DNA of 64,000 nt from a bacterium (GCA_026708015.1 JAPOVT010000054.1:1-64000), one strand, 5' to 3'. Numbered from the stretch's first letter, positions 1 to 8,955 are shown. The notes: generated from the sequence alone by a model not told the origin. Made by a program: numbers and translations.

Positions 1-134
1 TGGGCTTCAGATGCAGGCTGCGCGCCGGCCCCGGCGGCGCCGAGAAGCGACACCAGCAAGCCCGCCGCCACCGCGAGCGCAGCGACCGCTCCCCGGGGCC
101 GCCGATTGCCAAACAGATCAAAAAGCAGAGTCAC
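1..134 (-). CDS. N-terminal fragment of a secreted protein (runs off left edge)
   Basis: Only the first 44 codons are visible. Reading leftwards from a GTG at 134, the product starts VTLLFDLFGNRRPRG, then has a hydrophobic Ala/Val/Leu core and an AGAGAQ segment. This is a classic signal peptide with an arginine pair before the core and a probable cleavage after AGA or GAQ. A possible -10 (TAGCTT, read on the minus strand at 148-143) lies 8 nt upstream of the GTG, which would suit leaderless transcription. The mature protein lies outside the window, so no function can be given. The gene is divergent from the amidohydrolase at 258. Confidence 0.5.
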   Translation of the reverse strand, partial: MTLLFDLFGNRRPRGAVAALAVAAGLLVSLLGAAGAGAQPASEA

Positions 135-257
135 AGAGCGCCAAGCTAGAGGCAGGCCAGTCAACCGGCAAATCGAGGTTCCCCCCTTTTCGTGGAGACA
201 TGCTCTATATGGAACCCCACATACCCCGCCAATCCGCGCAGCCCCTAAGGTTCACCC

Positions 258-1955
258 ATGGCTTCAGGAGATTTGCTGGTTCGCGGGGGAACGGTGGTGG
301 ACGGCACCGGCGCACCCTCGTTCAAGGCTGATGTGCGGGTGCGCTCGGGAAGGATCGTCGAAGTGGGACCTGGATTACGGCCCGACGGCGAGCCGGAGAT
401 CGACGCCGGCGGCGCCCTGGTGACGCCGGGGTTCATCGAGCCCCACACCCACTACGACGGATCGCTGTGGTGGGACCCCCACATCGACCCCATGCCGTCG
501 CACGGCACCACCAGCGTGGTGCTGGCCAACTGCGGCCTGGGCCTAGCCCCACTACGGGAAGCCGACCGCAACCAGCTCATCGAGCTGATGTGCTTCATCG
601 AGGATCTCCCCACCGATGCCTTCGAGACGGCCATCCCGTGGACGTGGGAGACCTGGCCGGAGTACCAGGCCGCCAACGACGAGCACCCCACGGCGCTAAA
701 CGTGGCCGCTTTCTTCCCTCACCAGACCCTGCGGATGTGGGTGATGGGCGCCGACGCGTGGGAGCGGACCGCCACCGAAGCCGAGCGGGCCGAGATGGCC
801 CAACTGCTCAACGAGGGGCTGGCCGCCGGGGCGTTCGGGCTTTCCACCTCGCTGATGGACTTGGACCGCCACAACCGGCTGGTGCCCAGCCGCATGGCCG
901 ACGACCAGGAGTGGGGCGACCTGCTCGACGTGGTGGCCGCCCACCCCGGCGCCACCTTCCAGTTCGTGCCCCGGGCCTTCGAGTTCGAGCACTTCCCCGG
1001 CGACATGGAGCGAATGGCCGCGCTGTGCCGGGATCGGGGTATCCGGGCCAACTGGGGCGGCTTCTTCTCCCAGGAGAACCGGGCCAAAGAGCGCCAGATC
1101 TCCCTCGAGCTGGTGGAGCGGCTCAACGCCGAGGGCGGCCAGATCGCCACGCTGTATTCGGTGCGGCCCGGGTATGTGAACCTCCACTTCGAGCGGTCGA
1201 TCATGTGGAGCGGGGTGGAAGCGTGGCACGAGCTGTGCAACGTGGACGGCGACGAGGCCAAGATGGCCATGCTCCGCGACGACGCCTGGCGAGAGCGGGC
1301 CCGCCACGACTGGGACGCCTGCACCTACACCCTGGCGCCCATCAACCGCCCCCACATGATCCTGCTGGCCTCCGATGAACCCCGCAACGCCGAGTGGACC
1401 GGGCGGTCCATCGCCGATCTGGCCGAGGCCCGGGGCGTGCATCTCTCGGACGCAGTGGCCGATTGGCTGCTGGACAACAACATGGACACCCACCTCAAGA
1501 CCCAGCCCCAGCCGGTGGACAACGAGACGCTGGCGGAGATGGCCCGCTCCCCGATGACGGTGAACGGGGCGTCGGACGCCGGCGCTCACATCCAGATGTT
1601 CGTCGGCGCCGGCGACGCCACTTATTTCTTGACCTCGATGGTGCGCGACCTCGGCTTGCTCACCACCGAGGAGGCGGTGTACTCAGTGACCGGAAAGCAG
1701 GCCGCGTTCTTCGGGATACCGAACCGGGGGGTGGTGGCCGAGGGGGCCGCCGCCGACCTGGCCGTGTTCGCCCTCGACGAGATCGATCTGGGCGACGAGG
1801 TCCGGGTAGACGACCTCCCCACCGGCAGCTGGCGCTACAGCCGCAAGCCGGCCGGCTATCGGGCCACCGTGGTCAACGGCGTGCCCACCTGGGCCGACCA
1901 GCGGTCCACCGGGGCGCTCCCCGGCGAATTCCTCCGCAACTCAGCGGTCGGCTGA
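258..1955 (+). CDS. Amidohydrolase family 3 protein (N-acyl-D-amino-acid deacylase-like)
   Basis: A 565-residue metal-dependent hydrolase of the D-aminoacylase / amidohydrolase-3 group. The N-terminal beta-sandwich reads LLVRGGTVVDGTGAP and is followed by VTPGFIEPHTHYDG (about residues 55-68), the HxH metal site of the superfamily. NGASDAGAHIQMF (about residues 435-447) carries the conserved late Asp/His, and AADLAVFALDEI is the returning C-terminal sandwich strand. Family members hydrolyse N-acyl-D-amino acids or cyclic amides, but the substrate cannot be read from sequence. The start is the ATG at 258, with a TAAGGT -10 hexamer at 246-251, 6 nt upstream, suggesting a leaderless mRNA. It is a single-gene unit, convergent with the membrane gene at 2196-3368. 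Confidence 0.88.
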   Translation: MASGDLLVRGGTVVDGTGAPSFKADVRVRSGRIVEVGPGLRPDGEPEIDAGGALVTPGFIEPHTHYDGSLWWDPHIDPMPSHGTTSVVLANCGLGLAPLREADRNQLIELMCFIEDLPTDAFETAIPWTWETWPEYQAANDEHPTALNVAAFFPHQTLRMWVMGADAWERTATEAERAEMAQLLNEGLAAGAFGLSTSLMDLDRHNRLVPSRMADDQEWGDLLDVVAAHPGATFQFVPRAFEFEHFPGDMERMAALCRDRGIRANWGGFFSQENRAKERQISLELVERLNAEGGQIATLYSVRPGYVNLHFERSIMWSGVEAWHELCNVDGDEAKMAMLRDDAWRERARHDWDACTYTLAPINRPHMILLASDEPRNAEWTGRSIADLAEARGVHLSDAVADWLLDNNMDTHLKTQPQPVDNETLAEMARSPMTVNGASDAGAHIQMFVGAGDATYFLTSMVRDLGLLTTEEAVYSVTGKQAAFFGIPNRGVVAEGAAADLAVFALDEIDLGDEVRVDDLPTGSWRYSRKPAGYRATVVNGVPTWADQRSTGALPGEFLRNSAVG

Positions 1956-2040
1956 ATTTGGCGCGTCACGCCTGGTCAGAGAGCTTGAATGCGATAGATG
2001 GCAGCCGCTATCCTTCATTCAAGCGTGCCTAGGGACGCAA

Positions 2041-2102
2041 GATTGAGCCGGGACGAGCGGCGCTTCCCTGCTAAGTGCGGTGTTGCCCGTCCCGGCTCAA
2101 TC
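2041..2102. repeat. Long perfect inverted repeat between convergent genes (possible bidirectional terminator)
   Basis: The arms GATTGAGCCGGGACG (2041-2055) and CGTCCCGGCTCAATC (2088-2102) are perfectly complementary over 15 bp. Partial further pairing inside the loop would give a stem of about 20 bp. It lies in the 240-bp gap between two genes that converge on it. No T-run follows on either strand, so it is not a canonical intrinsic terminator. Folding of the 3' end or a repeat-element function are alternatives. Confidence 0.5.
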
Positions 2103-2195
2103 GCGACTATAGGCGCGACACCCTGTGGACCATAAGAGGCATTATCGGTTCATTCTGTGGATTTCCCTGGGTTTCCAGAAGATTGCCTGCGGACC

Positions 2196-3368
2196 TTAAC
2201 CGTCTCCCGGATCGGCCTCCTGGCTGAGCTCGGCCAGGTACAGGGCCCGGGTGGCCAGCACCTCTCGGGCCTCGTGGGCCATATCGTCGTAGAAGTGCTC
2301 CCGATAGGCCTTGTCGACGATGGTTGACACGGCGAACTGAAGGGCCGACAGGGTGGCAATGAAACCCGACACCCCTAGCAACTCCCAGGTGAGCACCAGC
2401 TCGTTGCCGAACAAGCCGAAGCGGGCCAGGGGGTCGAGCGCATCCGAGGCCACCCACGACACGATGGTGGCCTCCCTCACCGCCAGCAGACCGAAGGCCA
2501 CATAGAACGCCCCGATCACCACCCCCACCAGCACCACCCGCACCGCTTGAGCGACGAACATCAGCAGCCCGAGGTTCACCCGATCCATGCGGTCGAGGGG
2601 CGGAACATCCGAAGCGGCGAAGCCGGTGGGCGGCTCAGCCGGGGCCAGCGGCGAATCGCACCCGTCGATCAACTGGCATACCTGATCCCAGCTGTCGAAC
2701 CGGGCCAGACCCACCAGCTCAGACGGCACCCGCACTGCCACCGAGCCGAGGGCAATGAGGCCGACAACCCCCAAAACGATGGCGTAGAAGGGCCAGGTGA
2801 AGTTGTGGGCCACCTGCCACACCTCGGCGTTCAAGAACAAGAAGGCGCTGAACACCAGAAGCAGCGGCAGAATCCGCCCCACCAATCGGCCGATCAGGGC
2901 GATCTGGTTGGCCGAGTAGGCCCCGGCCCAAACCAGCATGGGAAGCAGCCCGAAGCTAACCACCACATAGGCCCCCACGAGAAGGGCGATGTTGATCACC
3001 GCCAGACCGGCGGTATCAGACAACCGGTCGTCGGAGAACAGGGCCGGCAGCACGGGGGGAATCAGCACGAACACCGCCATCTCGATGGCGCCCACCCGGT
3101 CGGGAAGCTGAAACAGCCGTCGCCCCCTGAGCCCGTTGACCGCCGCCACTGCTCCCAGGGCAATGGCCGCACCGGCCCAGAACACCCCGAATTGGGCCCA
3201 GCCGTCGAACCGGTCGCCGAAGGAGGCGAATATCTCGATCAGGAACACCAGCGCCAGGAACGGCACCGCCCGGGTGAATACGTCGGTGGTAGCCCGATAG
3301 TCGTGGATGACGTGGGGAACGCCCCGCCGGATGAACCAGCGCTCGACTGCCTCGCGACGAGAGGTCAT
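2196..3368 (-). CDS. Multi-pass membrane protein of unknown function
   Basis: This 390-residue protein has roughly eight hydrophobic spans, for example VPFLALVFLIEIFASF near residue 35, GVFWAGAAIALGAVAAV near 62, AVFVLIPPVLPALF, VINIALLVGAYVVVSFGLLPMLVWAG, LPLLLVFSAFLFLN and FYAIVLGVVGLIALGSVAV, with two more after residue 260. The cytoplasmic N-terminus is basic. I recognise no catalytic motif or transporter signature. It lies 15 bp downstream of the Nfu-like gene on the same strand, so the two are probably co-transcribed. Small hydrophobic residues dominate, with few charged residues in the membrane. It is a real gene by codon bias and length, but of unknown role. Confidence 0.75.
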   Translation of the reverse strand: MTSRREAVERWFIRRGVPHVIHDYRATTDVFTRAVPFLALVFLIEIFASFGDRFDGWAQFGVFWAGAAIALGAVAAVNGLRGRRLFQLPDRVGAIEMAVFVLIPPVLPALFSDDRLSDTAGLAVINIALLVGAYVVVSFGLLPMLVWAGAYSANQIALIGRLVGRILPLLLVFSAFLFLNAEVWQVAHNFTWPFYAIVLGVVGLIALGSVAVRVPSELVGLARFDSWDQVCQLIDGCDSPLAPAEPPTGFAASDVPPLDRMDRVNLGLLMFVAQAVRVVLVGVVIGAFYVAFGLLAVREATIVSWVASDALDPLARFGLFGNELVLTWELLGVSGFIATLSALQFAVSTIVDKAYREHFYDDMAHEAREVLATRALYLAELSQEADPGDG

Positions 3369-3383
3369 CGCCTCCGCCGCCCG

Positions 3384-3746
3384 TCAGTCCCCTTCGGGAA
3401 TAGTGGGAACCTCGACGCCGGGGCCGTAGTAGATGAACAGGTTGGCGATCAGATCGTCGATGCCGTCCCGAGTGCCGCCCTTGGCCAAATCGACGGTGAT
3501 GATGTTGCTGTTCACGTGGATGGCGTCGATACCGCCCCGGTCGAACAGGCGGCGGGCCAGCTCGTCCACCGGCCGCTCCCCGGCAACTTCCCGCCCCACC
3601 GAATAGTGCTCATGGCCGGTACCGGTGATGCTCCGGTTGATCTCATAGCGGATCACCCCCGGGCGGCTAGTCGCCCTCTCCACAACAGTCACCGGCTGTC
3701 CCATACGCCCCGAGATCGTACCCGGTACCCGCAGCCGGACCGACAT
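3384..3746 (-). CDS. Small protein resembling the Nfu/NifU N-terminal (Nfu_N) domain
   Basis: About 120 residues. The run RPGVIRYEINRSITG followed by DRGGIDAIHVNSNIITVDLAKGG resembles the Nfu_N fold, in which an Ala/Ser-rich helix leads to a strand that ends ITV. The C-terminal CxxC NifU-type cluster domain is absent, so this would be a stand-alone N-terminal domain. Two ATG codons (3749 and 3746) follow an AAAGG Shine-Dalgarno. The second has the better spacing and is used here. A TTG at 3761 would add five residues. It heads a probable two-gene operon with the membrane protein downstream. The family assignment is tentative. Confidence 0.5.
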   Translation of the reverse strand: MSVRLRVPGTISGRMGQPVTVVERATSRPGVIRYEINRSITGTGHEHYSVGREVAGERPVDELARRLFDRGGIDAIHVNSNIITVDLAKGGTRDGIDDLIANLFIYYGPGVEVPTIPEGD

Positions 3747-3822
3747 CATCCCTTTCGCCAAGTGGACATAAACAGGTGGGCTATTTCGACGATAGTGCTA
3801 GCGGTTCTGATATCTTGAGCTA

Positions 3823-4029
3823 GTGGCTAAGACATCTGTTTTTGTAGATAGAGATATCGCCCAGCAGGCGGCGGAAATCTTGGGGACGAAAACGCTGCGT
3901 GAGACCATTCATGCCTCTCTTCTCGAGATCGTCAACGCCAAGCGGCGCCTTGAGCTCATCGGTCTGCTCAGCCAGCCCGAGCGCTTCGACTTCGATGCCG
4001 TCGAGACTGCTTGGGGCGGGGACAACTAG
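3823..4029 (+). CDS. Antitoxin of a VapBC-type module
   Basis: A 68-residue protein read from a GTG. It starts MAKTSVFVDRDIAQQAAEILG, a short beta strand and helix of the ribbon-helix-helix type seen in VapB antitoxins (TSVFVD as the DNA-contact strand). A basic central helix and an acidic tail (DFDAVETAWGGD) follow, suited to bind the toxin. The stop codon abuts the TTG start of the PIN-domain gene with no spacer, the normal antitoxin-toxin order. A TATCTT -10 lies at 3811-3816, 6 nt before the GTG, so the mRNA is probably leaderless. By analogy with the family, the complex should autoregulate this promoter. Confidence 0.75.
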   Translation: MAKTSVFVDRDIAQQAAEILGTKTLRETIHASLLEIVNAKRRLELIGLLSQPERFDFDAVETAWGGDN

Positions 4030-4449
4030 TTGCCGCGCACCCTCTTTCTGGCTGACACCAGCGCCCTTTCCCGCTTGTCAAAGCCCACTGTCGCCTCCAC
4101 TGCTGCCCCCCTGATCGCCGAGGGACGCATCGCGGTGTGCGCCCCGGTAGCGTTCGAACTCGGATTCAGCGCCCAACGCCTCGCCGATCACCGAGAACTC
4201 ATGGAAGTGCTGGCCGCCTTCCCCCATATTCCAACCACTGATGCCGACCATAGACGGGCAGTCGAGGTGCAAGGCCTCTTGGCTCAGTCAGGCCAGCACC
4301 GGTCGCTATCACTGGTAGATGCCCTCGTCGCGGCAGCAGCAGAAGCCCGCCAACTCACCGTGCTCCACTACGACGCCGACTTCGAGCGCGTCGCCGCCAT
4401 CACCGGCCAACCCCACCAGTGGATAGTTGAGCGCGGCACTGCCGACTGA
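4030..4449 (+). CDS. vapC: PIN-domain toxin, VapC family ribonuclease
   Basis: A 139-residue PIN domain started by TTG directly after the antitoxin stop codon. The acidic residues of the Mg-dependent active site are visible: Asp in LADTSALSR (near residue 8), Glu in AFELGF (near 44), Asp in SLVDALVAAAA (near 97) and Asp in HYDADFERVA (near 118). VapC toxins cleave RNA, often initiator tRNA or rRNA, when released from VapB. Length is normal and the site looks intact. It converges with rnhB, whose stop lies 4 bp beyond this gene's stop. Confidence 0.85.
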   Translation: MPRTLFLADTSALSRLSKPTVASTAAPLIAEGRIAVCAPVAFELGFSAQRLADHRELMEVLAAFPHIPTTDADHRRAVEVQGLLAQSGQHRSLSLVDALVAAAAEARQLTVLHYDADFERVAAITGQPHQWIVERGTAD

Positions 4450-4453
4450 CTGT

Positions 4454-5128
4454 TCAGAACGGCAAGGCGGTGTCGGGGCCGGAGGGTATGCGGAGGTGGG
4501 CCCAGCCGAGGTTGTCCATGAAGGCCCAGGAACGGCGGTGAAGGGGGGTGGGGCCTTGGGCGGCCAGGGCGGCCCGGTGGCGAGGGCAGGGGTAGCCCTT
4601 GTTGGAGTCGAAGCAGTAGTCGGGGTAGTCGACGGCTGCGGACCGCATGAGCCGGTCGCGGGTGACCTTGGCCAGGATGGACGCCGCGGCGATGGACAGG
4701 CAGGCGACGTCGCCTTTGACCAGTGCCCGGGTCTTGCCGTTGCCCACGAAGTCCCACCGGCCGTCCACCAGCACGGCGTCGGCCTCTAGGCCCAGCCCGT
4801 CCAGCGCCCTCCGAGCGGCCAGTCGCTGAGCCGCCGACATGCCAAGCTGATCGCACTCGTCGTTGCTGGCGTGGCCCGCCGACCAGGCCACGCACCAATC
4901 GACGATCCGGTCGTAGAGCCCCTCCCGCTCGTCTTCGGTCAGAAGCTTGGAATCCCGTACGCGGTAGACCCTCCGATCGGTGGGCAGTACCGCGGCCACC
5001 AGGGTGAGGGGGCCCGCCCATGCGCCCTTGCCCACCTCGTCCATGCCCACGACAACCTGGTGGCCCTCGGCCCACAGGCGGCGCTCAATTGCCAGGGTGG
5101 GGGCAGCCGACTTGAGTGCGGCCCGCAT
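4454..5128 (-). CDS. rnhB: Ribonuclease HII
   Basis: A 224-residue RNase HII, which removes RNA from RNA:DNA hybrids and starts ribonucleotide excision repair. The catalytic signature VGMDEVGKGAWAGPL (about residues 29-43) has the Asp-Glu pair. SIAAASILAKVTRDRLM and YPDYCFDSNKGYPCPRH are the later conserved blocks. It has Gly-Lys-Gly where most family members read Gly-Arg-Gly. The open frame extends further upstream, but the family begins near MRAALKSAAPTLAIERRLW. The ATG at 5128 follows the upstream gene's stop by 13 bp, so 5128 is chosen. It is the last gene of a gpsA / unknown / rnhB operon. Confidence 0.93.
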   Translation of the reverse strand: MRAALKSAAPTLAIERRLWAEGHQVVVGMDEVGKGAWAGPLTLVAAVLPTDRRVYRVRDSKLLTEDEREGLYDRIVDWCVAWSAGHASNDECDQLGMSAAQRLAARRALDGLGLEADAVLVDGRWDFVGNGKTRALVKGDVACLSIAAASILAKVTRDRLMRSAAVDYPDYCFDSNKGYPCPRHRAALAAQGPTPLHRRSWAFMDNLGWAHLRIPSGPDTALPF

Positions 5129-5141
5129 CTCTTCAAGGTAG

Positions 5142-6488
5142 CTAGCGGGATGCGGCCAACAGCGTTTCTCCGGTCGGTTCGTCGCTCGACCACCTCTGGT
5201 CCAAGGCTGGAGCTCGAAGGGTGACCGGCTTTTGGCCTGGGCGGCAGTCCAGCTCCCACAACAGCGCCGGGCGGGCACCGTGCCAGCGCACCGCATACGA
5301 CACTGGGCCGAACCGGGTGGGCAGACCGTAGACCGCCAAGGGCCCGCCTTTCCAGGCCGGTCGAAAGCCGGGGGCCACCAGCAACTCGTCTTCGTGATCG
5401 GCCACCAGCTCGGCCCGCAGCCCTTGGGACGGAGGGTCAGCCGGCCTCAGGTCGAGACGGCGGAGGTCCTGAGCGGCCCGATCCTGGGTTGCGGCGATCA
5501 GAAGGCGCTCGACCGGTGCCACCGGCACCTCTGCGCCGATCCGGGCGGCAGCCTCAACCGCTTCGGCCGCAGCCTCGACAAATCGAACCGCAGCCTGTTG
5601 GTCACCCGTGAGGTCGTGATGGACGGTGAGGGCCCTCAGCCGCTCGGTCGGCGCCTCAGTTGTCCAACGGGCGGCGACCTCGTCCAGCACCAGCTCGGCG
5701 TCGTCGTGGTAGCCGTGGTGGTCGAGCCGCACCGACAGCTCGCAGAGCTCGACAACGTCGGCCGTCTCCATGCGGCCCGTACGCCCCAGCCAGCGGCGTC
5801 GATTGCGATCGATGCGCCGGGCCAAGCCCTCATCGGGCACCTCGATCCGTGCCCCCCGGTCCAGATGGGCCTGCCAACCACGCAGCACCGCATCGGCATC
5901 GGGCAGGTCGGAGGGCGGCGGGAACGATCCCCGGCCGAGCGATGCGCTGACCGCCACCCGGGCGGTATGAGGCAGCGGCCACACCAGGGCGGCAACGTCG
6001 CGACCCCTCCCCTCCAACCCGGTCGTTGCCCCGCCTTCGACCTCCAACAGAGCCTCGACCGCATCGTGCCCGACCGCGGCCCCCGCCGGGGGACGATCCC
6101 ACACCAGCACCGGCTGTCCACCAACGGCCACCCCAGCCTGGTGTACCGTCAGCACCGCCCCCGGAGCCTCCACCACCAGTGCGACCGCGAAGGCGGTGGC
6201 AGCCTCGTTGCCCACCTCCACCACCGCCACCGCCGGTCCCCCGCCAGCGGCCACCGCCCACACCCGCTGCACCGCATCTCCGTCGGGCACCTTCATGCGG
6301 GTCTCCACCACCGCACCGGCCCCCACCTCGCTCTGGCGCACTGCGGCCTCCTGCGATGCCCGGTGCCAGCGGTCGGACGCGCCCACCCACCAGTCCAGCG
6401 TCCATTCCCTGCTGCCCGGTTGAACCAAACCTCGGGCATCTACCTCCCCCCATCCCGGGGCACCGAGAACGTCGAGCGATTTGCTCAC
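5142..6488 (-). CDS. Conserved-looking protein of unknown function
   Basis: This 448-residue soluble protein starts at GTG 6488, MSKSLDVLGAPGWGEVDARG. It is rich in Val, Ala and Trp with few Lys. The first half (to about residue 190) looks like beta-sandwich. The middle (about 205-340) is helical with many Arg-Glu pairs. The end returns to beta strands (PLAVYGLPTRFGPVSYAVRW near 400). The layout, beta then alpha then beta, recalls glycoside-hydrolase-associated proteins, but no catalytic motif is recognised. It sits 19 bp after gpsA and 13 bp before rnhB, so all three are probably co-transcribed. Confidence 0.7.
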   Translation of the reverse strand: MSKSLDVLGAPGWGEVDARGLVQPGSREWTLDWWVGASDRWHRASQEAAVRQSEVGAGAVVETRMKVPDGDAVQRVWAVAAGGGPAVAVVEVGNEAATAFAVALVVEAPGAVLTVHQAGVAVGGQPVLVWDRPPAGAAVGHDAVEALLEVEGGATTGLEGRGRDVAALVWPLPHTARVAVSASLGRGSFPPPSDLPDADAVLRGWQAHLDRGARIEVPDEGLARRIDRNRRRWLGRTGRMETADVVELCELSVRLDHHGYHDDAELVLDEVAARWTTEAPTERLRALTVHHDLTGDQQAAVRFVEAAAEAVEAAARIGAEVPVAPVERLLIAATQDRAAQDLRRLDLRPADPPSQGLRAELVADHEDELLVAPGFRPAWKGGPLAVYGLPTRFGPVSYAVRWHGARPALLWELDCRPGQKPVTLRAPALDQRWSSDEPTGETLLAASR

Positions 6489-6507
6489 CGTGAGTGGAGT
6501 GCGCTGA

Positions 6508-7566
6508 TCATCGAGAGGCGCGGGTGACGAACCGCCAGATACGGCGGAGCCGTGACTTCTTGAAATTGTTGTCCTCCGGCTCGGGGCGGGCTTGGCGCCC
6601 CATCAGCACCCTTGTCGCCTGAGCGGCGGTTCTCGTTCCCTTGACCACGGCGAACACCTCGGCGCTGATGGGCATCTCCATGCCGTGCTCAGCGGCCAGC
6701 TCCACCACCACCCCGGCGGTGAACACTCCCTCGGCCACCTGGTCCATCTCGGCCAGAACTTCCTTGAGCTTCCGACCCCGCCCCAGCTGCTCGCCAACAT
6801 GGCGATTCCGGCTCTGGGGGCTCATGCAAGTGGCCAGAAGGTCGCCCATCCCCGCCAGCCCGGCAAAGGTGTCGGCTCGTCCGCCCATGGCGGTGCCCAG
6901 TCGGCCCATCTCCGCCAAGCCCCGGGTGATCACCGCGGCCCGGGTGTTGTCCCCGGCGCCGAGGCCGTCCACCATGCCCGAGGCCAAAGCGATCACATTC
7001 TTGAGGGTGCCGCCCAACTCGCAGCCGACCACGTCGTCGTTGGTGTAGACCCGGAAGAGGTCGGTGGTGAACACCCCTTGAAGGGCGGTGGCCACCGTGT
7101 CGTCGGCCATGGCGATGACCGAGGTGGCGGCGTGGCCGGCCAAGATCTCCTTGGCCAGATTGGGACCGGTGAGCGCCCCCGCCGGGTGAGCAGGGGCCAC
7201 CTGGTTGATGATCTCGGTCATGCGCCGACGGGTGCCCTGCTCCAGCCCCTTGGTAAGGCTCACCACCGGCACCCACGGGCGCAAGTGAGGAGCCACCCTC
7301 TCCATGACCGGTCGGAATACCGAGGACGGAACACCCATCACCACCACTTCGGCCTCCGACACGGCCTGCTCCAAGTCGGTGGTGGCCCGCAGACTGGGAT
7401 GCAGGTCGAAGCCGGCCAGGTAGCGGGGATTGGCGTGGTGCTCGTTCACGGCGCCAGCCGTCTTGAGATCACGGCACCACAGAACGGTGGGCTCGTTATG
7501 CGCGGCCAGATGGGCAACCGTGGTGCCCCACGACCCTCCGCCGATGACCGCAACCCTGTTCGACAT
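6508..7566 (-). CDS. gpsA: NAD(P)H-dependent glycerol-3-phosphate dehydrogenase
   Basis: About 352 residues. It reduces dihydroxyacetone phosphate to sn-glycerol-3-phosphate, the backbone of phospholipids. The Rossmann motif [14 protein letters not shown] is at the N-terminus. The catalytic lysine lies in [18 protein letters not shown], and [18 protein letters not shown] is the substrate-binding block. The open frame extends 68-70 codons upstream, but homology starts at MSNRVAV (7566), with MPMSN at 7572 as an alternative. The basic tail after about residue 325 ([17 protein letters not shown]) is longer than usual. It heads the operon with the unknown gene and rnhB, and is divergent from cofC. 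Confidence 0.94.
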   Translation of the reverse strand: MSNRVAVIGGGSWGTTVAHLAAHNEPTVLWCRDLKTAGAVNEHHANPRYLAGFDLHPSLRATTDLEQAVSEAEVVVMGVPSSVFRPVMERVAPHLRPWVPVVSLTKGLEQGTRRRMTEIINQVAPAHPAGALTGPNLAKEILAGHAATSVIAMADDTVATALQGVFTTDLFRVYTNDDVVGCELGGTLKNVIALASGMVDGLGAGDNTRAAVITRGLAEMGRLGTAMGGRADTFAGLAGMGDLLATCMSPQSRNRHVGEQLGRGRKLKEVLAEMDQVAEGVFTAGVVVELAAEHGMEMPISAEVFAVVKGTRTAAQATRVLMGRQARPEPEDNNFKKSRLRRIWRFVTRASR

Positions 7567-7654
7567 AGGCATTGAGCGTAGACGGGTCGGGTCGAGAATT
7601 AGCCAGCGGTGCCGCGTATAGGCCGAGAGACTGGATGGCCGTAGACTCCCACGG

Positions 7655-8230
7655 GTGAGTCCAAGGCCGACGGTGGCGGTGTTGATTCCGGTGAAGGCCT
7701 TTGCGGAGGCAAAGCACCGGCTGGCACCCGCTCTAGGGGCCACCGAGCGGGCCGCCTTAGCCCGCGATATGGCCACCCACGTAGTTCAGTCGGCCACGCC
7801 CTTGCCGGTGGCGGTGGTGTGCGATGACAGCGGAGTGCGGGACTGGGCCGACTCCGTGGGCGCTGAGGTGGTGTGGCGACCCGGCACCGGGCTGAACGGC
7901 GCGGTGCGCAGCGGGGTAGATCATTTGAAAGAGGCCGAGTTCGACCGGGTGATCGTGGCCCATGGAGACCTGCCTTTGGCCGGATCGCTGGCCCCGCTGG
8001 GCGACTGGCCCGGCATCACCCTGGTGCCCGACCGCCACAACGACGGCACCAACGTGATCGCCCTGCCCACCGACTGCCCATTTGAGTTCTCCTACGGCCG
8101 GGGCTCGTTCGCTCGCCACTTGGCTGAGGCTCAGCGGCTGGGGCGCAGTCTGAGGATTCTGCGCGACTCAACCTTCGGACTCGATATCGATCTTCCCGCC
8201 GACCTCACCGAATTGGCCGTGAGGACATGA
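7655..8230 (+). CDS. cofC: 2-phospho-L-lactate / phosphoenolpyruvate guanylyltransferase (F420 biosynthesis)
   Basis: A 191-residue CofC/FbiD family nucleotidyltransferase that activates a three-carbon phospho-acid with GTP for coenzyme F420 assembly. The N-terminus VAVLIPVKAFAEAKHRLAP has the nucleotide-binding strand and the basic residues of the family. AHGDLPLAGS is the metal-binding Asp region, and DRHNDGTNVIALP and FEFSYGRGSFARHL are the conserved later blocks. It starts at GTG 7655 with TAGACT at 7642-7647 as a probable -10, 7 nt upstream. Its stop overlaps the ATG of the PIG-L gene by 4 bp, so translation is coupled. F420 production fits the LLM-class enzyme at 14,775-15,626. Confidence 0.92.
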   Translation: MSPRPTVAVLIPVKAFAEAKHRLAPALGATERAALARDMATHVVQSATPLPVAVVCDDSGVRDWADSVGAEVVWRPGTGLNGAVRSGVDHLKEAEFDRVIVAHGDLPLAGSLAPLGDWPGITLVPDRHNDGTNVIALPTDCPFEFSYGRGSFARHLAEAQRLGRSLRILRDSTFGLDIDLPADLTELAVRT

Positions 8231-8955
8231 AATCCAAAGACCTGTCCACCCCCGAACGGGCGCTGGCCATCGGCGCGCACCCCGACGACATCGAGCTGAA
8301 GGCCGGGGCCACACTGGCCAAATGGGCCGCCCGAGGCTGCGAGGTGAGCCTGCTGGTATGCACCGACGGCTCCAAGGGCACCTGGGATCCGGATGCCGAC
8401 CTGGACAAGCTGGTGGCCGTGCGCCAAGACGAGCAGCGCGAGTCGGCTCGGCGGCTGGGTGCGGTAGCCGATGTGGTCTTCCTGGGATGGGTCGACGGGG
8501 AGCTGGAGTCGGGTCCTGAACCCCGCCGACAGGTTGCCTCGTGGATCCGCACCCTGCGCCCCAACGTGGTGCTGGGCCACGACCCATGGCGGCGATGGCG
8601 GCTTCATCCCGATCATCGCCACGCCGGCTGGCTGACCGTCGACGGCATCGTGGCCGCCCGCGACCCCCACTTCTTCCCCGAACTGGGAATGGCCCCCCAC
8701 CGCCCCGACGCCCTGCTGCTGTTCGAGGCCGACGAACCCGACCACGCCGAGAACACCGCGGGCTTCGAGGCGGCCAAGGCCAGTGCAATCGAGGCCTTCG
8801 TCAGCCAGTATGAGACCACCCTGGACCTACCCCCCGACCCCGGCGATGCCGACTTAGCCCGATTCCACTCGTGGGTGGCCGACAAGCTGGCCGTGGCAGG
8901 AGTCGAGGCCGGACTGGCCTCGGCCGAATTGTTCAAACTGATCGACGACCTGTAG
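8227..8955 (+). CDS. PIG-L family deacetylase
   Basis: A 242-residue zinc-dependent LmbE/PIG-L fold enzyme. The metal motif IGAHPDDIELKAG is near residue 15, and HPDHRHAGWLTVDGI carries the second histidine motif. Family members deacetylate N-acetylglucosamine conjugates, including the MshB and Mca enzymes of mycothiol metabolism. This protein is shorter than typical MshB, so its substrate is open. It overlaps cofC by 4 bp (ATGA) and is followed after 22 bp by the epimerase gene, forming a three-gene operon. Confidence 0.88.
   Translation: MKSKDLSTPERALAIGAHPDDIELKAGATLAKWAARGCEVSLLVCTDGSKGTWDPDADLDKLVAVRQDEQRESARRLGAVADVVFLGWVDGELESGPEPRRQVASWIRTLRPNVVLGHDPWRRWRLHPDHRHAGWLTVDGIVAARDPHFFPELGMAPHRPDALLLFEADEPDHAENTAGFEAAKASAIEAFVSQYETTLDLPPDPGDADLARFHSWVADKLAVAGVEAGLASAELFKLIDDL

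Noticed and set aside
467-1378. Long plus-strand frame inside the amidohydrolase gene
   Set aside because: Frame-shifted shadow: Arg/Pro/Gly-rich translation with no family blocks, fully inside a gene with clear metal-site motifs.
2547-3818. 423-codon plus-strand frame opposite the membrane and Nfu-like genes
   Set aside because: His/Gln/Pro-rich translation typical of antisense shadow; the minus-strand frames show membrane spans and a domain match.
5232-7575. Large plus-strand frames opposite the 448-codon gene and gpsA
   Set aside because: Antisense shadows; gpsA and its operon partners explain the region and the frames lack protein character.
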